Origin: Kitasatospora arboriphila
Lineage (GTDB): Bacteria > Actinomycetota > Actinomycetes > Mycobacteriales > Mycobacteriaceae
NCBI RefSeq assembly: GCF_000717275.1
Contig: NZ_JNYV01000002.1
Coordinates: 930,001-994,000, forward strand
Length of the DNA stretch: 64,000 nt
Reading direction: 5' to 3'
Under the pieces are notes generated by a model that ran no database searches, was not told the origin of the DNA, and was given only the letters and a program-made list of their open reading frames with translations. Shown here in pieces: positions 8,337 to 16,849 of this stretch. Positions within the stretch are counted from its first letter, which is position 1. Each line of letters opens with the position of its first letter. Position numbers and translations under genes: made by a program.

Positions 8337-9257
8337 TCAGCGAGAGATGTACTGTTGCAATTCGAGTCGGTGTCGGTCGGCCCAGGCGTCGAGTTTCTCG
8401 TTGACGAGACCGAAAGGTTCCGAGTCCGCCGGCGTAGCTCGATAGTTGACTTCCTCGAACCACACCTGAGTATCCACCCACCCGCGGTGCAGGCCGTCGG
8501 CGATCAGCTCATCCGGGGTGGCGAGAATCGCAGTCACCTCGACACCGGTGACCCGGGAAAACAGGCCGGCGATCTCGCGGAACGATGCGGCGTCTCCGGA
8601 CAATTCGACGCCCGCCGACCCGAACAGGCCCGGGTCGGCGAAGGCCGCCGCGACCGCGTTGCCGATGTCTCGCGCCGAGATGAGAGGTATGCGCACATCG
8701 AGGTCGGTGGCTACGGCGAGCTCGCCGCGGCCGAGTCGGGGGAAGTACGCTGAGACCCGCGGGGGCAGGAAGTTCTCCATGAAGTACGCCGGTTGGATGA
8801 TCGACCACACCGGTACCTGTGACGACCTGACGCTTGCTTCGGCGAACTCCTTGCCGTCCCAGTAGTCGGAGGATATGTCCTTGACCCCGAGTCGTTCGCG
8901 CCACCCCGTGGTCGATACCGACGAGTGCACCAGATGAACGATTCCAGCTGACTCTGCGGCACCGACGATGTTGCCTGTGTGGCGCACCTCCCTGTCCGGA
9001 TCACCGGGATGCCCCGGCAGCACGACGGAGAACACACCATGGGCCCCCGAGAATGCTCGGATCAGAGAAGCCTGATCGTCGAGGTCGGCGCAGACGAGCT
9101 CGGCCCCCATCCCCGTGAGTGCTGTAGCACTCGCTGCGGTGGTATCCCGCACGAGTGCAACGACTTCGACGCCGTTGTCGACGAGTTTGTCGACCACGTG
9201 GCCACCCTGCGTGCCGGTAGCACCCACGACGACTACACGCATCTTGTTGTGCGGCAT
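8337..9257 (-). CDS. NmrA-like NAD(P)-binding protein
   Basis: This 306-residue atypical SDR has the N-terminal Rossmann motif VVGATGTQGGHVVDKL. It lacks the Tyr-x-x-x-Lys pair of classical SDRs at the expected place, as is usual for NmrA/HSCARG proteins. Members either sense NADP(H) or reduce small substrates such as quinones. It is divergent from the SDR at 9367 and upstream of the enoyl-CoA hydratase. A specific role cannot be assigned. Confidence 0.85.
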   Translation of the reverse strand: MPHNKMRVVVVGATGTQGGHVVDKLVDNGVEVVALVRDTTAASATALTGMGAELVCADLDDQASLIRAFSGAHGVFSVVLPGHPGDPDREVRHTGNIVGAAESAGIVHLVHSSVSTTGWRERLGVKDISSDYWDGKEFAEASVRSSQVPVWSIIQPAYFMENFLPPRVSAYFPRLGRGELAVATDLDVRIPLISARDIGNAVAAAFADPGLFGSAGVELSGDAASFREIAGLFSRVTGVEVTAILATPDELIADGLHRGWVDTQVWFEEVNYRATPADSEPFGLVNEKLDAWADRHRLELQQYISR

Positions 9258-9311
9258 AAATCACCCTTCGTTCGCGACGCCAGGTGCGGAGTCCAGCCAC
9301 CAAGCTATAGG

Positions 9312-9323
9312 TAAACTGATTTA
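9312..9323. promoter_or_regulatory. Putative operator, TAAA-CTGA-TTTA
   Basis: This palindrome lies in the divergent promoter region between the NmrA-like gene and the SDR at 9367. It matches the complement of the site at 2689-2702 in its AACTGATT core and spacing. Confidence 0.5.
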
Positions 9324-9366
9324 GTTGATTATGCGGGTACGGGAGAGCAGCGACAAGGAGAAGGCG

Positions 9367-10134
9367 ATGACCACAGATCTGACTGGGCGTATCGCGCTGG
9401 TGACAGGCGCTGCGGGCCAGGGAATCGGTAAGGCAATAGCGACAAGGCTGGCCCGCGACGGCGCCACGGTTGTCGTCTCCGACTCGCATGCCAGGCGCGC
9501 TCACGCTGTCGCCGAGGAGATTTCGTCCTTGCCGGGTTGCTCTGCAGTCGCCCGCGTACTCGACGTGGGCAATCGTGCACAGATCGTGGAGGTGACCGAG
9601 TCGGTCGCCGACGAACTGGGACCGATCTCGATCCTCGTCAACAATGCGGCGTACAACGTGCTGGGCCCGATCTTCGACTACGACCCTGAGGTCTGGGATC
9701 GGATCATGGATGTGAACCTGAATGGGCCCTGGATGCTGTCGCGCCAGGCAATGCGTCAGATGCGAGATGCGAAACTCCCCGGTGTCATCCTGAACGTGTC
9801 GACTTACGCCCCGGATGTAGGCGGGGAGGGTATCGAGGCGCCTTACGCGGTTTCCAAGGGTGGTCTCAACGTCTTGACGCGAAGCTGCGCCCATGAAGGG
9901 GGTCCGTACGGGATCCGTGTCAACACACTGTCGATGGGCATGATCACCGGAACGCGCTTCACCGACGCGCTGCATGCCGACATGCAGGTTGCCGAGCGCG
10001 CGAAATCTCCACTCGGCAGATTGGCTGCGGTTGACGATGTCGTGGAGGCTGCGGCGTTCTTGATCTCCGAAAATGCCGCCAACATAACGGGTGAAACGCT
10101 CAATGTCGCGGCCGGGACGCACATGAGGTACTGA
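9367..10134 (+). CDS. Short-chain dehydrogenase/reductase (SDR)
   Basis: This is a classical SDR of 255 residues. It has TGAAGQGIGKAIA for NAD(P) binding, NNAAYN, a catalytic Ser in LNVSTYA and YAVSK. The start at 9367 has AAGGAG eight bases upstream; longer in-frame starts lack such a site. A terminator hairpin follows. It probably oxidises an alcohol or 3-hydroxyacyl intermediate; the substrate is unknown. Confidence 0.9.
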   Translation: MTTDLTGRIALVTGAAGQGIGKAIATRLARDGATVVVSDSHARRAHAVAEEISSLPGCSAVARVLDVGNRAQIVEVTESVADELGPISILVNNAAYNVLGPIFDYDPEVWDRIMDVNLNGPWMLSRQAMRQMRDAKLPGVILNVSTYAPDVGGEGIEAPYAVSKGGLNVLTRSCAHEGGPYGIRVNTLSMGMITGTRFTDALHADMQVAERAKSPLGRLAAVDDVVEAAAFLISENAANITGETLNVAAGTHMRY

Positions 10135-10152
10135 AACGCTCTTGGCGGAGAA

Positions 10153-10178
10153 GTGGCCACCCTCGATGAGGTGGCCAC
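10153..10178. terminator. Terminator-type hairpin
   Basis: GTGGCCACC and GGTGGCCAC pair perfectly around an eight-base loop, between the convergent SDR and acyl-CoA dehydrogenase genes. Confidence 0.7.
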
Positions 10179-10222
10179 CTCTCGTGCGCCTGCGCCCGCT
10201 GTCTGAGGGCCGGGCGGATGGA

Positions 10223-11371
10223 TCAGAAGCCCATACCTCGACCGACGATGTCGAGCATGATCTCGTTGGTGCCGCCGTAAATGCGTTGCACACGCGAGTC
10301 ACGCCACAAGCGGGCGATCTCGTACTCGTTGATATAGCCGTATCCACCGTGGAGCTGCAGACAGCGGTCCATTATCCGCCATTGCCCTTCGGTGACCCAC
10401 CATTTCGCACCAGCAGCCTCATCGGCCGTCAGTTTGCCGTCATTGACCGCAAGGATGCACTGGTCGACGTACACCTGCATGACGTCGGCCTCGATCTTCA
10501 TCTGCGCAAGGGCGTGCCGATTGGTTTGAAAGTTTCCGATCGGGGTGCCGAAGGCCTTGCGATCCCGGGCGTATGCCGTGGTCAGTTCGATGGCTCGCTT
10601 TGCCTGCGCCACACCGTGAATGGCGATCCCAAGCCGTTCGGCCGGCAAATTCTGCATCAGGTGGTAGAACCCGCGGTTCTCCTCGCCGAGCAAGTTCTCG
10701 ACGGGCACCCGGACGTTGTCGAAGAACAGTTCTGCTGTGTCGGCCGACTTCTGCCCGATCTTGTCGAGTTTGCGTCCGCGGTTGAAACCTTCCGTTCCGG
10801 TCTCGACCACCACGAGGCTGATGCCGCGATGGGGTTTGTCCGCGTCAGGATTGGTACGGCAGGCGACGATGACGATGTCAGCGAGCAAGCCGTTGCTGAT
10901 GAACGTTTTTGATCCGTTGATGACGTAATGATCGCCGTCGCGACGAGCCGTCGTCTTGAGGTTGGCGAGATCAGATCCTCCGCCGGGCTCCGACATCGCT
11001 ATCGCGCTGATGTACTCCCCCGATACGAACTTCGGTAGCCAGCGCTTCTTCTGCTCGTCAGTGGTCAGGTTGCGCATGTAGCCCGAGATGATGTCGTTCT
11101 GTACCCCGAGGCCGATTCCGACCGTCCCTGTTGCCCAGTACTCTTCGTTGACTATCGCGTTGAAGCGAAAGTCCTGTATGTCCTGGCCGCCGAACTCCTC
11201 CGGCATTTCCCAGCCGATGAGGCCCAGTTCACCTGCCTTCAACCACACGTCTCGGTCAACATAGCCTTGCGCTTCCCAAGCGTCGGCTCGGGGAACGCAT
11301 TCCTTTTCGAAAAAGGTGCGGGCGGTACGTCTGAACTGGTCGTGCTCGTCCTCGAAGATGACTCGTTCCAT
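10223..11371 (-). CDS. Acyl-CoA dehydrogenase
   Basis: This is a full-length dehydrogenase of about 382 residues. It shows AMSEPGGGSDLANLKT (flavin/substrate site), the LQLHGGYGYINEYEIAR segment and the C-terminal YGGTNEIM. Overall similarity is to the isovaleryl/short-chain branch common in actinobacteria. The ATG at 11371 is preferred over the adjacent GTG because GAGGAG lies seven bases upstream. It is divergent from the adenylate-forming gene at 11772 across about 400 bases. Confidence 0.93.
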   Translation of the reverse strand: MERVIFEDEHDQFRRTARTFFEKECVPRADAWEAQGYVDRDVWLKAGELGLIGWEMPEEFGGQDIQDFRFNAIVNEEYWATGTVGIGLGVQNDIISGYMRNLTTDEQKKRWLPKFVSGEYISAIAMSEPGGGSDLANLKTTARRDGDHYVINGSKTFISNGLLADIVIVACRTNPDADKPHRGISLVVVETGTEGFNRGRKLDKIGQKSADTAELFFDNVRVPVENLLGEENRGFYHLMQNLPAERLGIAIHGVAQAKRAIELTTAYARDRKAFGTPIGNFQTNRHALAQMKIEADVMQVYVDQCILAVNDGKLTADEAAGAKWWVTEGQWRIMDRCLQLHGGYGYINEYEIARLWRDSRVQRIYGGTNEIMLDIVGRGMGF

Positions 11372-11402
11372 CACCGAACTCCTCTGTGCTGCGATGTTGA
11401 TG

Positions 11403-11414
11403 TAATCAGATAAA
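11403..11414. promoter_or_regulatory. Putative operator half-site, TAATCAGATAAA
   Basis: This element differs at one of twelve positions from the site at 2689-2702 and lies about 30 bases upstream of the acyl-CoA dehydrogenase start. A second, inverted CTGATT follows within 20 bases. The rest of the 400-base intergenic stretch (11372-11771) holds no gene I can support. Confidence 0.4.
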
Positions 11415-11771
11415 GAGTTAACCTGATTCCTTATGAAAGTCTAGCGCACGTGTGATCGCGGTCTCTGGGCTCGGAGGCGGCGATCGTAACCGATCGGTCA
11501 GGGTGGTGGATCTGGACTTTGCCTGCAGCATGCGCGTCGCGGTGTGTATGGCCGGCGTTGATCAGGCCTGTGCGCTCGCCTCCCGTGATGTTGGTGCGCA
11601 CGGACGTCGGCGACCAAGGTCCTGGAACTTGGGGTGCGCGGCCCGGCAGTGGACGGGCTATTCAGCACAATTAGCTTAATGATATCGTGTGGTGGACATC
11701 ACGTCGAGCCATATTGCCAACCAAGTCCGGAGCACGCGTTTTCGTGTGTGAGGCTGTTGATGGAGGAAAGA

Positions 11772-13112
11772 GTGACCACTCAGAGTGCACTCGCGAACGC
11801 GGGTCCCGACTCCGGCGACCATGAGTTGCTGGAACCAGAGATCGAGCGAGCGTCCCGGGAGGAGATCCGGGCCCGCCAGGAGGACGCTGTACTGAAGTTG
11901 GTGCAGTACGCGTGGGACAACTCTGCTCTGTATCGCTCTTTTTGGAGTGACGCCGGCGTGACCCCCGCCGACATCAAGTCGCTGGACGATTTCTCGACGA
12001 AGATTCCGACGCTCACCAAGGACGTCATCAAAGCCTTCCGTGCGAAAACCGGCGATCCTTACGGAGGGCTGCTGTGTGTCGATCCGGCTGAGCTGACATC
12101 GGTGACCACCACTTCGGGCACCACTTCCGCACCGGAGCCGCTGCCGGAAGTGTGGTCGGATGCGCCGCCGCTGTCGACGATCTCCGTGCGGGATCTGTAC
12201 GCGCACGGACTTCGGCCGGGCGACAAGGTCATCGTTCCGGTGGGTACATTCCGCAACTACTGGGACGACTTCTATCACACGCTGGGGCTGATTCCGGTGT
12301 TCGCAGACAGCTGGCTCGGTGAGGGCGAAGGAATACTCCGGGCCATCCAGAAGCACCAGGTGGCCTACATGCAGATGCACCTACCGGCGATCATGGAATT
12401 CGAAAAACTGGAGTCCAAGTACGACCTTCGCGAGGCGTTCAAGTCGGTGAAGTTCTTCTCCTTCGCCGGACAGCCGATGGGCGCGGCTCTGCGCCGGAAG
12501 GTCACCGAGGACTGGGGCCTGACCATCGTCACCTACACCAGTGCCGGGGACACCGGGACCGCATGGGAAGGCCCGGGATTCGACGGTTTTCAGCTGTGGG
12601 AGGACACCGTGCTCCCAGAGATCGTCGATGCAGCCACGGACAAGCCGGTCGGTGACGGTGAGATCGGTGAACTGATCGCGACCGACCTCGACAATCTGGC
12701 GGCGCCCTACATCCGGTTCCGATCTGGGGACCTGGTACGAGTGAGCCGCGAGCCTTCGACCCTGGGCCGCACCCATGCGCGCATGTGGCTCGCAGGCAGA
12801 CGCGGAGACGAGACGATCATTGCGGGTAAGACCATCTTGGTCGGCGACGTCTGGGCGATTGTCGAGTCCGAACCCGAACTCAGCGACGGCATGTTTCAGA
12901 TCATTCGCACGTCCGGTCCGATGGAACGCCTACGATTGCGCGTCGGCTACGCGCCCGAGCGGACAGAAAGCGTGACAGAACTGGAAGCTCGGGCGAAGCA
13001 GCGGCTCGAGTCAGCATTGGGAGTCCGCGTGGACATCGCAATGTTGACCCTCGAAGAAATCCTCGAGTACAGCTCCAGTGTTGCCAAGTTCCCGAGGACG
13101 GTGAAGGAATGA
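11772..13112 (+). CDS. PaaK-like adenylate-forming enzyme (CoA ligase)
   Basis: This protein of about 446 residues has the phenylacetate-CoA ligase fold. The ATP-binding motif is TTTSGTTSAPEP, followed by YTSAGDTGTAW and the YIRFRSGD hinge region, with a short C-terminal domain containing the GRRGDETIIAGK segment. It should activate a carboxylic acid via an acyl-adenylate, probably to a CoA ester. GTG at 11772 is chosen because GGAGG lies just upstream. The stop overlaps the next start (ATGA), so it is probably made with the 231-residue partner. Confidence 0.85.
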   Translation: MTTQSALANAGPDSGDHELLEPEIERASREEIRARQEDAVLKLVQYAWDNSALYRSFWSDAGVTPADIKSLDDFSTKIPTLTKDVIKAFRAKTGDPYGGLLCVDPAELTSVTTTSGTTSAPEPLPEVWSDAPPLSTISVRDLYAHGLRPGDKVIVPVGTFRNYWDDFYHTLGLIPVFADSWLGEGEGILRAIQKHQVAYMQMHLPAIMEFEKLESKYDLREAFKSVKFFSFAGQPMGAALRRKVTEDWGLTIVTYTSAGDTGTAWEGPGFDGFQLWEDTVLPEIVDAATDKPVGDGEIGELIATDLDNLAAPYIRFRSGDLVRVSREPSTLGRTHARMWLAGRRGDETIIAGKTILVGDVWAIVESEPELSDGMFQIIRTSGPMERLRLRVGYAPERTESVTELEARAKQRLESALGVRVDIAMLTLEEILEYSSSVAKFPRTVKE

Positions 13113-13804
13113 CACGTCAGACCATGATCGATGCCGCGCGGCGGAAGGAACCGCGTTCTCGGATCTACGGCATCGGCATCTGCAAATCGGCAGGCGAGTT
13201 CGTCGACTACGAGATCGGCTTGGATGATTACGAACGCGACGTTCAATGGGCGAAGGCGCAGCTGAATCGCGGAGGTGTGGGTCCCGGCGATCACGTCTTG
13301 ATCACCACCCCCAATCACGAACTTGCAGTTACCAGCGCGCTGGTCAAGGCATTGCGACAGATCGGGGCGACGTATACCCCGGCTGAGACCTACGGCTGGG
13401 ACGCCTCACGCTTCACATCTGTGCTCGAGACGCTTCCCATCACCGTCGTGATCGCGGTGGGTGGTGAGACCTTGTCGGCCGTTGCGGCTCAGCAACCCGA
13501 TCTCAGCAAAGTCTTTGCTGATGTACGTCTGACGTGGGCGCGTCCAGATGCGCACGCCCAGCTGAAGGCGGCGAATGTGAAATCCCAGGCGATGGCCCTC
13601 CTCGGACCGGCCTTGGCCTTGGCGGACCCGGACACTCCTGACCAACTGGTGGTGAACGCGGCCGAGTGGTCGGTACGAGAGTTGGATGGTCGCCTGCTGG
13701 TGTCATCCACTGATGTTCGTTATGCGCCAGTCGTGGACGTCGTGGCGGACGTCAAGGGTCGGATCGTTGGGCAATCGGATAGCGAGATTCGAATCCAGCT
13801 CTGA
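13109..13804 (+). CDS. Uncharacterised partner of the PaaK-like ligase
   Basis: I do not recognise a named family with certainty. Residues about 45-120 (GVGPGDHVLI, GATYTPAETYGWDASRF) resemble the N-terminal subdomain of PaaK/ANL ligases, where the neighbour has LRPGDKVIV. No P-loop, hinge or C-terminal catalytic Lys is present, so adenylation alone is unlikely. The start overlaps the stop of the upstream ligase. A non-catalytic subunit or a decayed ligase duplicate would both fit. A perfect terminator hairpin follows. Confidence 0.7.
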   Translation: MTRQTMIDAARRKEPRSRIYGIGICKSAGEFVDYEIGLDDYERDVQWAKAQLNRGGVGPGDHVLITTPNHELAVTSALVKALRQIGATYTPAETYGWDASRFTSVLETLPITVVIAVGGETLSAVAAQQPDLSKVFADVRLTWARPDAHAQLKAANVKSQAMALLGPALALADPDTPDQLVVNAAEWSVRELDGRLLVSSTDVRYAPVVDVVADVKGRIVGQSDSEIRIQL

Positions 13805-13816
13805 CGCTTACGCTTT

Positions 13817-13850
13817 CGTGCCCGGGTCATCTACTTGTGACCCGGGCACG
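13817..13850. terminator. Bidirectional terminator hairpin
   Basis: CGTGCCCGGGTCA and TGACCCGGGCACG form a perfect 13-base stem with an eight-base loop between two convergent genes. Confidence 0.8.
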
Positions 13851-13967
13851 AACGTTCGCGGATGATGAACGACGACTCGTCACCGACGGCGGTGCCCCCG
13901 GCCCGACATCTCGCAATGTCTCGGCCGAGAACACCGCCCTCGACGGTGTCGCGACGTTCCACTTGCC

Positions 13968-15317
13968 TCAGATGCCGATGCGCTCGAGCATGCGCTCGTG
14001 GGCGAGGGCGGGGCCTCCGAGGAGCAGATCGGTGCTACGGGCACGCTGGCGGATTGCGTTTGCGGTATCCGCATCGATGCTTTCGCCGGCCGAGCCCAGG
14101 GTGAGTGCCACCTGTCGGAGTGCGTTGGAGCAACCGATGTGGGCCATGGCCGCCGCAACCCCGCCGGCGTCGAGGTCGTCGCCATTCTGCAGCTTCGCGG
14201 CTCGGTACCAGAGTGCGGTGCCGCAGGCCCGAAGCACTTCCAACTCCGCCAATCGACGGGTGTAACGGCGCCACGAGTCGTTGTCCTGAGTTGACGGCGG
14301 GACTTTGGAGATATCTTTCAGGGCACGGTCGACCAAGCCCATCTGTTCTGCTGCCAGGATCGTTGTGGTCTTGTCGACGGTACGGTTCATGATTCGCCCA
14401 CCTGCGCCTTCGCGACCGATGAGCGTCGCGGGTGTGTTCTCGAAGGTGATGTGGCTCAACGGCCGTCGATCGTCGAGCGTGTCGAGGGCCTTGATGTCCA
14501 CCCCGGCGGCGTCGTGCTCGACCAGGTACAACGATGGCCCGCCGATGCTCCGAGCGATCACGAAGAGTGTGCGGGCGGTCGAAGCGCCTGGGACATACCA
14601 CTTTTCACCGGTGATATTCCAGCCGTCCGGAGTCGGCACCGCCCGGGTTCGGACAAGGGCAGGATCCCATGAGCCGGTCTTTTCTGCGGCCGCCAGGGTT
14701 GATCTGCGGACATCTATGGAGTCGTCGGTCGGCGAACCTGCCACCGAATATGCCTGGGCACCAAGACCTGCGGCAGCGAAGTAATCGGTATCGGAAATCG
14801 TGTAGCCCGCGGAGTAGGCAACCTGTGCCGTTCCCATGGAGGACCGCCCGAACGACTTTGCGTCCCACCTGTCTTCCGGAAGGATGGCCGAGAGCGACTC
14901 GTTACGTTCGATGACGAAGCCGGTGACCTCGACGGCCACCTGGTCCAACGCACGCTCAGCCGCGGCGGCAAGGTCGCTGGTGGCCAAGACCAGCGGTAGT
15001 AGCACGTCGCGGTAGGCATTTCCGGAGTCGATGAGCAGCCGCGGCCCCAGGACCTCGGCGACGAACTCGCCTGCGGTCGCCAGCGCTCGGGCCTCAGCAG
15101 CTTCGATCACTCCCGGGGAGAACTCAACCTCACCCACCCGAAGTTCTCTGATCGCGGTCAGCTCCACCAACAGGCCGCTGAGGGTGCGACGCAGGGCCCG
15201 GTCGTCCCACGTCCAGGTGGACCGCATCAGCGCAGACAGATTTTCCTCGGTCAAGTACTCGACGAACTGAGCACGCTGTTCCGCTGACAACTCAATGCTG
15301 CGGGTGGTCGGTTGCAT
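13968..15317 (-). CDS. Acyl-CoA dehydrogenase family protein
   Basis: This 449-residue protein is recognisable by its middle domain (WNITGEKWYVPGA, LYLVEHDAAGVDIKALDT) and C-terminal helical domain. It is longer and more diverged than the other dehydrogenases here. The usual EPG-x-GSD flavin motif is replaced around VAGSPTDDS, and the catalytic-base position is not evident. It may have an altered reaction or be one half of a heteromeric enzyme. AAGGAGG precedes the ATG at 15317. It is divergent from an amidohydrolase, with a shared palindromic operator in between. Confidence 0.8.
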   Translation of the reverse strand: MQPTTRSIELSAEQRAQFVEYLTEENLSALMRSTWTWDDRALRRTLSGLLVELTAIRELRVGEVEFSPGVIEAAEARALATAGEFVAEVLGPRLLIDSGNAYRDVLLPLVLATSDLAAAAERALDQVAVEVTGFVIERNESLSAILPEDRWDAKSFGRSSMGTAQVAYSAGYTISDTDYFAAAGLGAQAYSVAGSPTDDSIDVRRSTLAAAEKTGSWDPALVRTRAVPTPDGWNITGEKWYVPGASTARTLFVIARSIGGPSLYLVEHDAAGVDIKALDTLDDRRPLSHITFENTPATLIGREGAGGRIMNRTVDKTTTILAAEQMGLVDRALKDISKVPPSTQDNDSWRRYTRRLAELEVLRACGTALWYRAAKLQNGDDLDAGGVAAAMAHIGCSNALRQVALTLGSAGESIDADTANAIRQRARSTDLLLGGPALAHERMLERIGI

Positions 15318-15363
15318 GGGGCCTCCTTGATCTGGATGAGATCGCGCCAAAGCACTGACGCGA

Positions 15364-15381
15364 TTTACATTACAGTGTAAA
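15364..15381. promoter_or_regulatory. Operator candidate TTTACA-TTACAG-TGTAAA
   Basis: The stretch holds the 11-base palindrome TTACA-G-TGTAA inside outer TTTACA/TGTAAA arms. It is placed between the divergent acyl-CoA dehydrogenase and amidohydrolase genes. Similar elements occur at 19851-19865, 20786-20799 and 20824-20835 around a TetR gene, which is the likely source of the binding protein. Confidence 0.6.
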
Positions 15382-15453
15382 GTACGAAGCAGATAGGAGA
15401 TCGGATTCGAGCAATATCCGTTCTCGCCACCAGATGACCGAGGAGGATGGCAG

Positions 15454-16551
15454 ATGACCAAGGCAATGGAAGCCACCGAAACGCAGAACGGCCCGAACAA
15501 GATCCTGGCGCACTCAGGGGACTCGCACCTGATGGAGCCCGAAGACCTGTGGACCTCGAGACTGCCCAAGCGTCTCGCCGATCGTGCGCCTCGGTCCGAA
15601 CGCGGCGAGAAGTACGAAATCGTATACATCGATGGCACACAGATCGACCGGCAGCTCAACGACTTCATGGACGCCATGCGCCCCCCGGGTTTCATGGACC
15701 TCAAAATCCGATTGCAAGATCTCGATCAAGAGGGCGTGCAGTCGCAGCTGGCTTTCCCGTCGATGGGATTCTGGACCTGCAATATTCGTGAGCCCGAACT
15801 CGAGAACGCGGTGGCGCGAGCGTGGAATGACTGGGCGGTCGAGGAGGTCATGGGAACCCAGGACCGGATCTTCGCACCGGCCATCATGCCGCTCATGGAC
15901 GTGGACAACGCTGTCGCCGAGGCCGAGCGCGCAGCCGAGCTCGGGTTCAAGGCGCTGTTCTTCCCGTGCGGCATCCCCGACGATCGGGCATGGGGCCTCG
16001 ATCTGTGGGAGCCGCTGTGGACCGCGGCCGAGCGCTTGAAGCTCCCGCTGACATTTCACATCGGTACCGGTGCGCAGAACATTGTCTACCGAGGACCCGG
16101 TGGGGCGGTGGTCAACTATATGGAGACGACCTACCCCGGTATGCGTGTCATCACCCATCTGGTGGCCGGTGGAGCACTCGACCGGCACCCTGACCTGAAG
16201 GTTCTGGTTGCAGAGGGAGGTGCCGGATGGGTGCCTGCCATCGGCGACCGTATGGACGAGGCATACCGGCAGCACGGGATGTTCGTCCGTCCGCGGCTGA
16301 CCCGACTTCCCAGCGAGATCATCCGCCAACAGGTGTTCGCCTCGTTCCAGCATGACATCAGTGCAGTTCAGGTCATCAAGGACACCAACTACCACAACGT
16401 GCTCTGGGGGGATGACTACCCTCACCTCGAAGGGACCTACGGTCACACACAGCAAACGTTGCATCAGATCTTCGATGACGTCGACGTGACCATCCGTGAT
16501 CGCGTGTTGCGCGGCGCATTTGAAGAACTGTTCCCGCCGAACGCCGCGTGA
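15454..16551 (+). CDS. Amidohydrolase-2 family protein
   Basis: This 365-residue metal-dependent TIM-barrel protein belongs to the family with amidohydrolases and decarboxylases such as ACMS decarboxylase. It has an N-terminal DSHLMEPEDLW, a strand-5 FHIGTG and a C-terminal GDDYPHLEG, which supply metal-binding His and Asp residues. Such proteins cluster with catabolic genes in actinobacteria, but the substrates are mostly unknown. Hydrolysis of a ring or decarboxylation of a beta-keto or aromatic acid are both possible. A second member lies on the opposite strand at 16850, and a terminator hairpin follows. Confidence 0.88.
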   Translation: MTKAMEATETQNGPNKILAHSGDSHLMEPEDLWTSRLPKRLADRAPRSERGEKYEIVYIDGTQIDRQLNDFMDAMRPPGFMDLKIRLQDLDQEGVQSQLAFPSMGFWTCNIREPELENAVARAWNDWAVEEVMGTQDRIFAPAIMPLMDVDNAVAEAERAAELGFKALFFPCGIPDDRAWGLDLWEPLWTAAERLKLPLTFHIGTGAQNIVYRGPGGAVVNYMETTYPGMRVITHLVAGGALDRHPDLKVLVAEGGAGWVPAIGDRMDEAYRQHGMFVRPRLTRLPSEIIRQQVFASFQHDISAVQVIKDTNYHNVLWGDDYPHLEGTYGHTQQTLHQIFDDVDVTIRDRVLRGAFEELFPPNAA

Positions 16552-16596
16552 CCAGGCGCGAGTCGGTTCGACAACCGTAAGCTCGTCGTACGTAAA

Positions 16597-16632
16597 AGGG
16601 CCGCAGTCCGAGAACTCTCGGACTGCGGCCCT
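16597..16632. terminator. Terminator hairpin
   Basis: AGGGCCGCAGTCCGAG pairs perfectly with CTCGGACTGCGGCCCT around a four-base loop, 45 bases after the amidohydrolase stop. Confidence 0.85.
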
Positions 16633-16787
16633 CGTTCTGCCCAAAGGGCCTCTGCGCGTGAACAACACCCGCTTTCGGAGACCGCGACGCGTTCATCTCG
16701 CGAGTAGGCAGATCGCCGTTTATCGGGCTGAGTCACGAGGTTCTTGACGAGATATGTTGTCTGCGAACGCGGTTCACACGAAAAGCG

Positions 16788-16831
16788 AATCGGCGCCCAC
16801 CGCTGTCAGAGACAGCCGGTGGGCGCCGATT
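16788..16831. terminator. Terminator hairpin for the minus-strand amidohydrolase
   Basis: AATCGGCGCCCACCG and CGGTGGGCGCCGATT form a long stem extended by CTGTC/GACAG with a three-base loop. It lies immediately beyond the stop of the gene at 16850-18058. The remaining bases of 16552-16849 hold nothing else recognisable. Confidence 0.8.
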
Positions 16832-16849
16832 GCGGCTTGAATCGCAGTT

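Noticed and set aside
9001..10347. A 448-codon minus-strand open frame
   Set aside because: It is antisense to the SDR at 9367 and overlaps two other well-supported genes. Its translation matches no family.
11671..11686. The shared AGCTTAATGA string before the PaaK-like gene and near 44482
   Set aside because: Only ten bases match at two places, without common palindromic structure. It may just be a promoter-like A+T-rich stretch.
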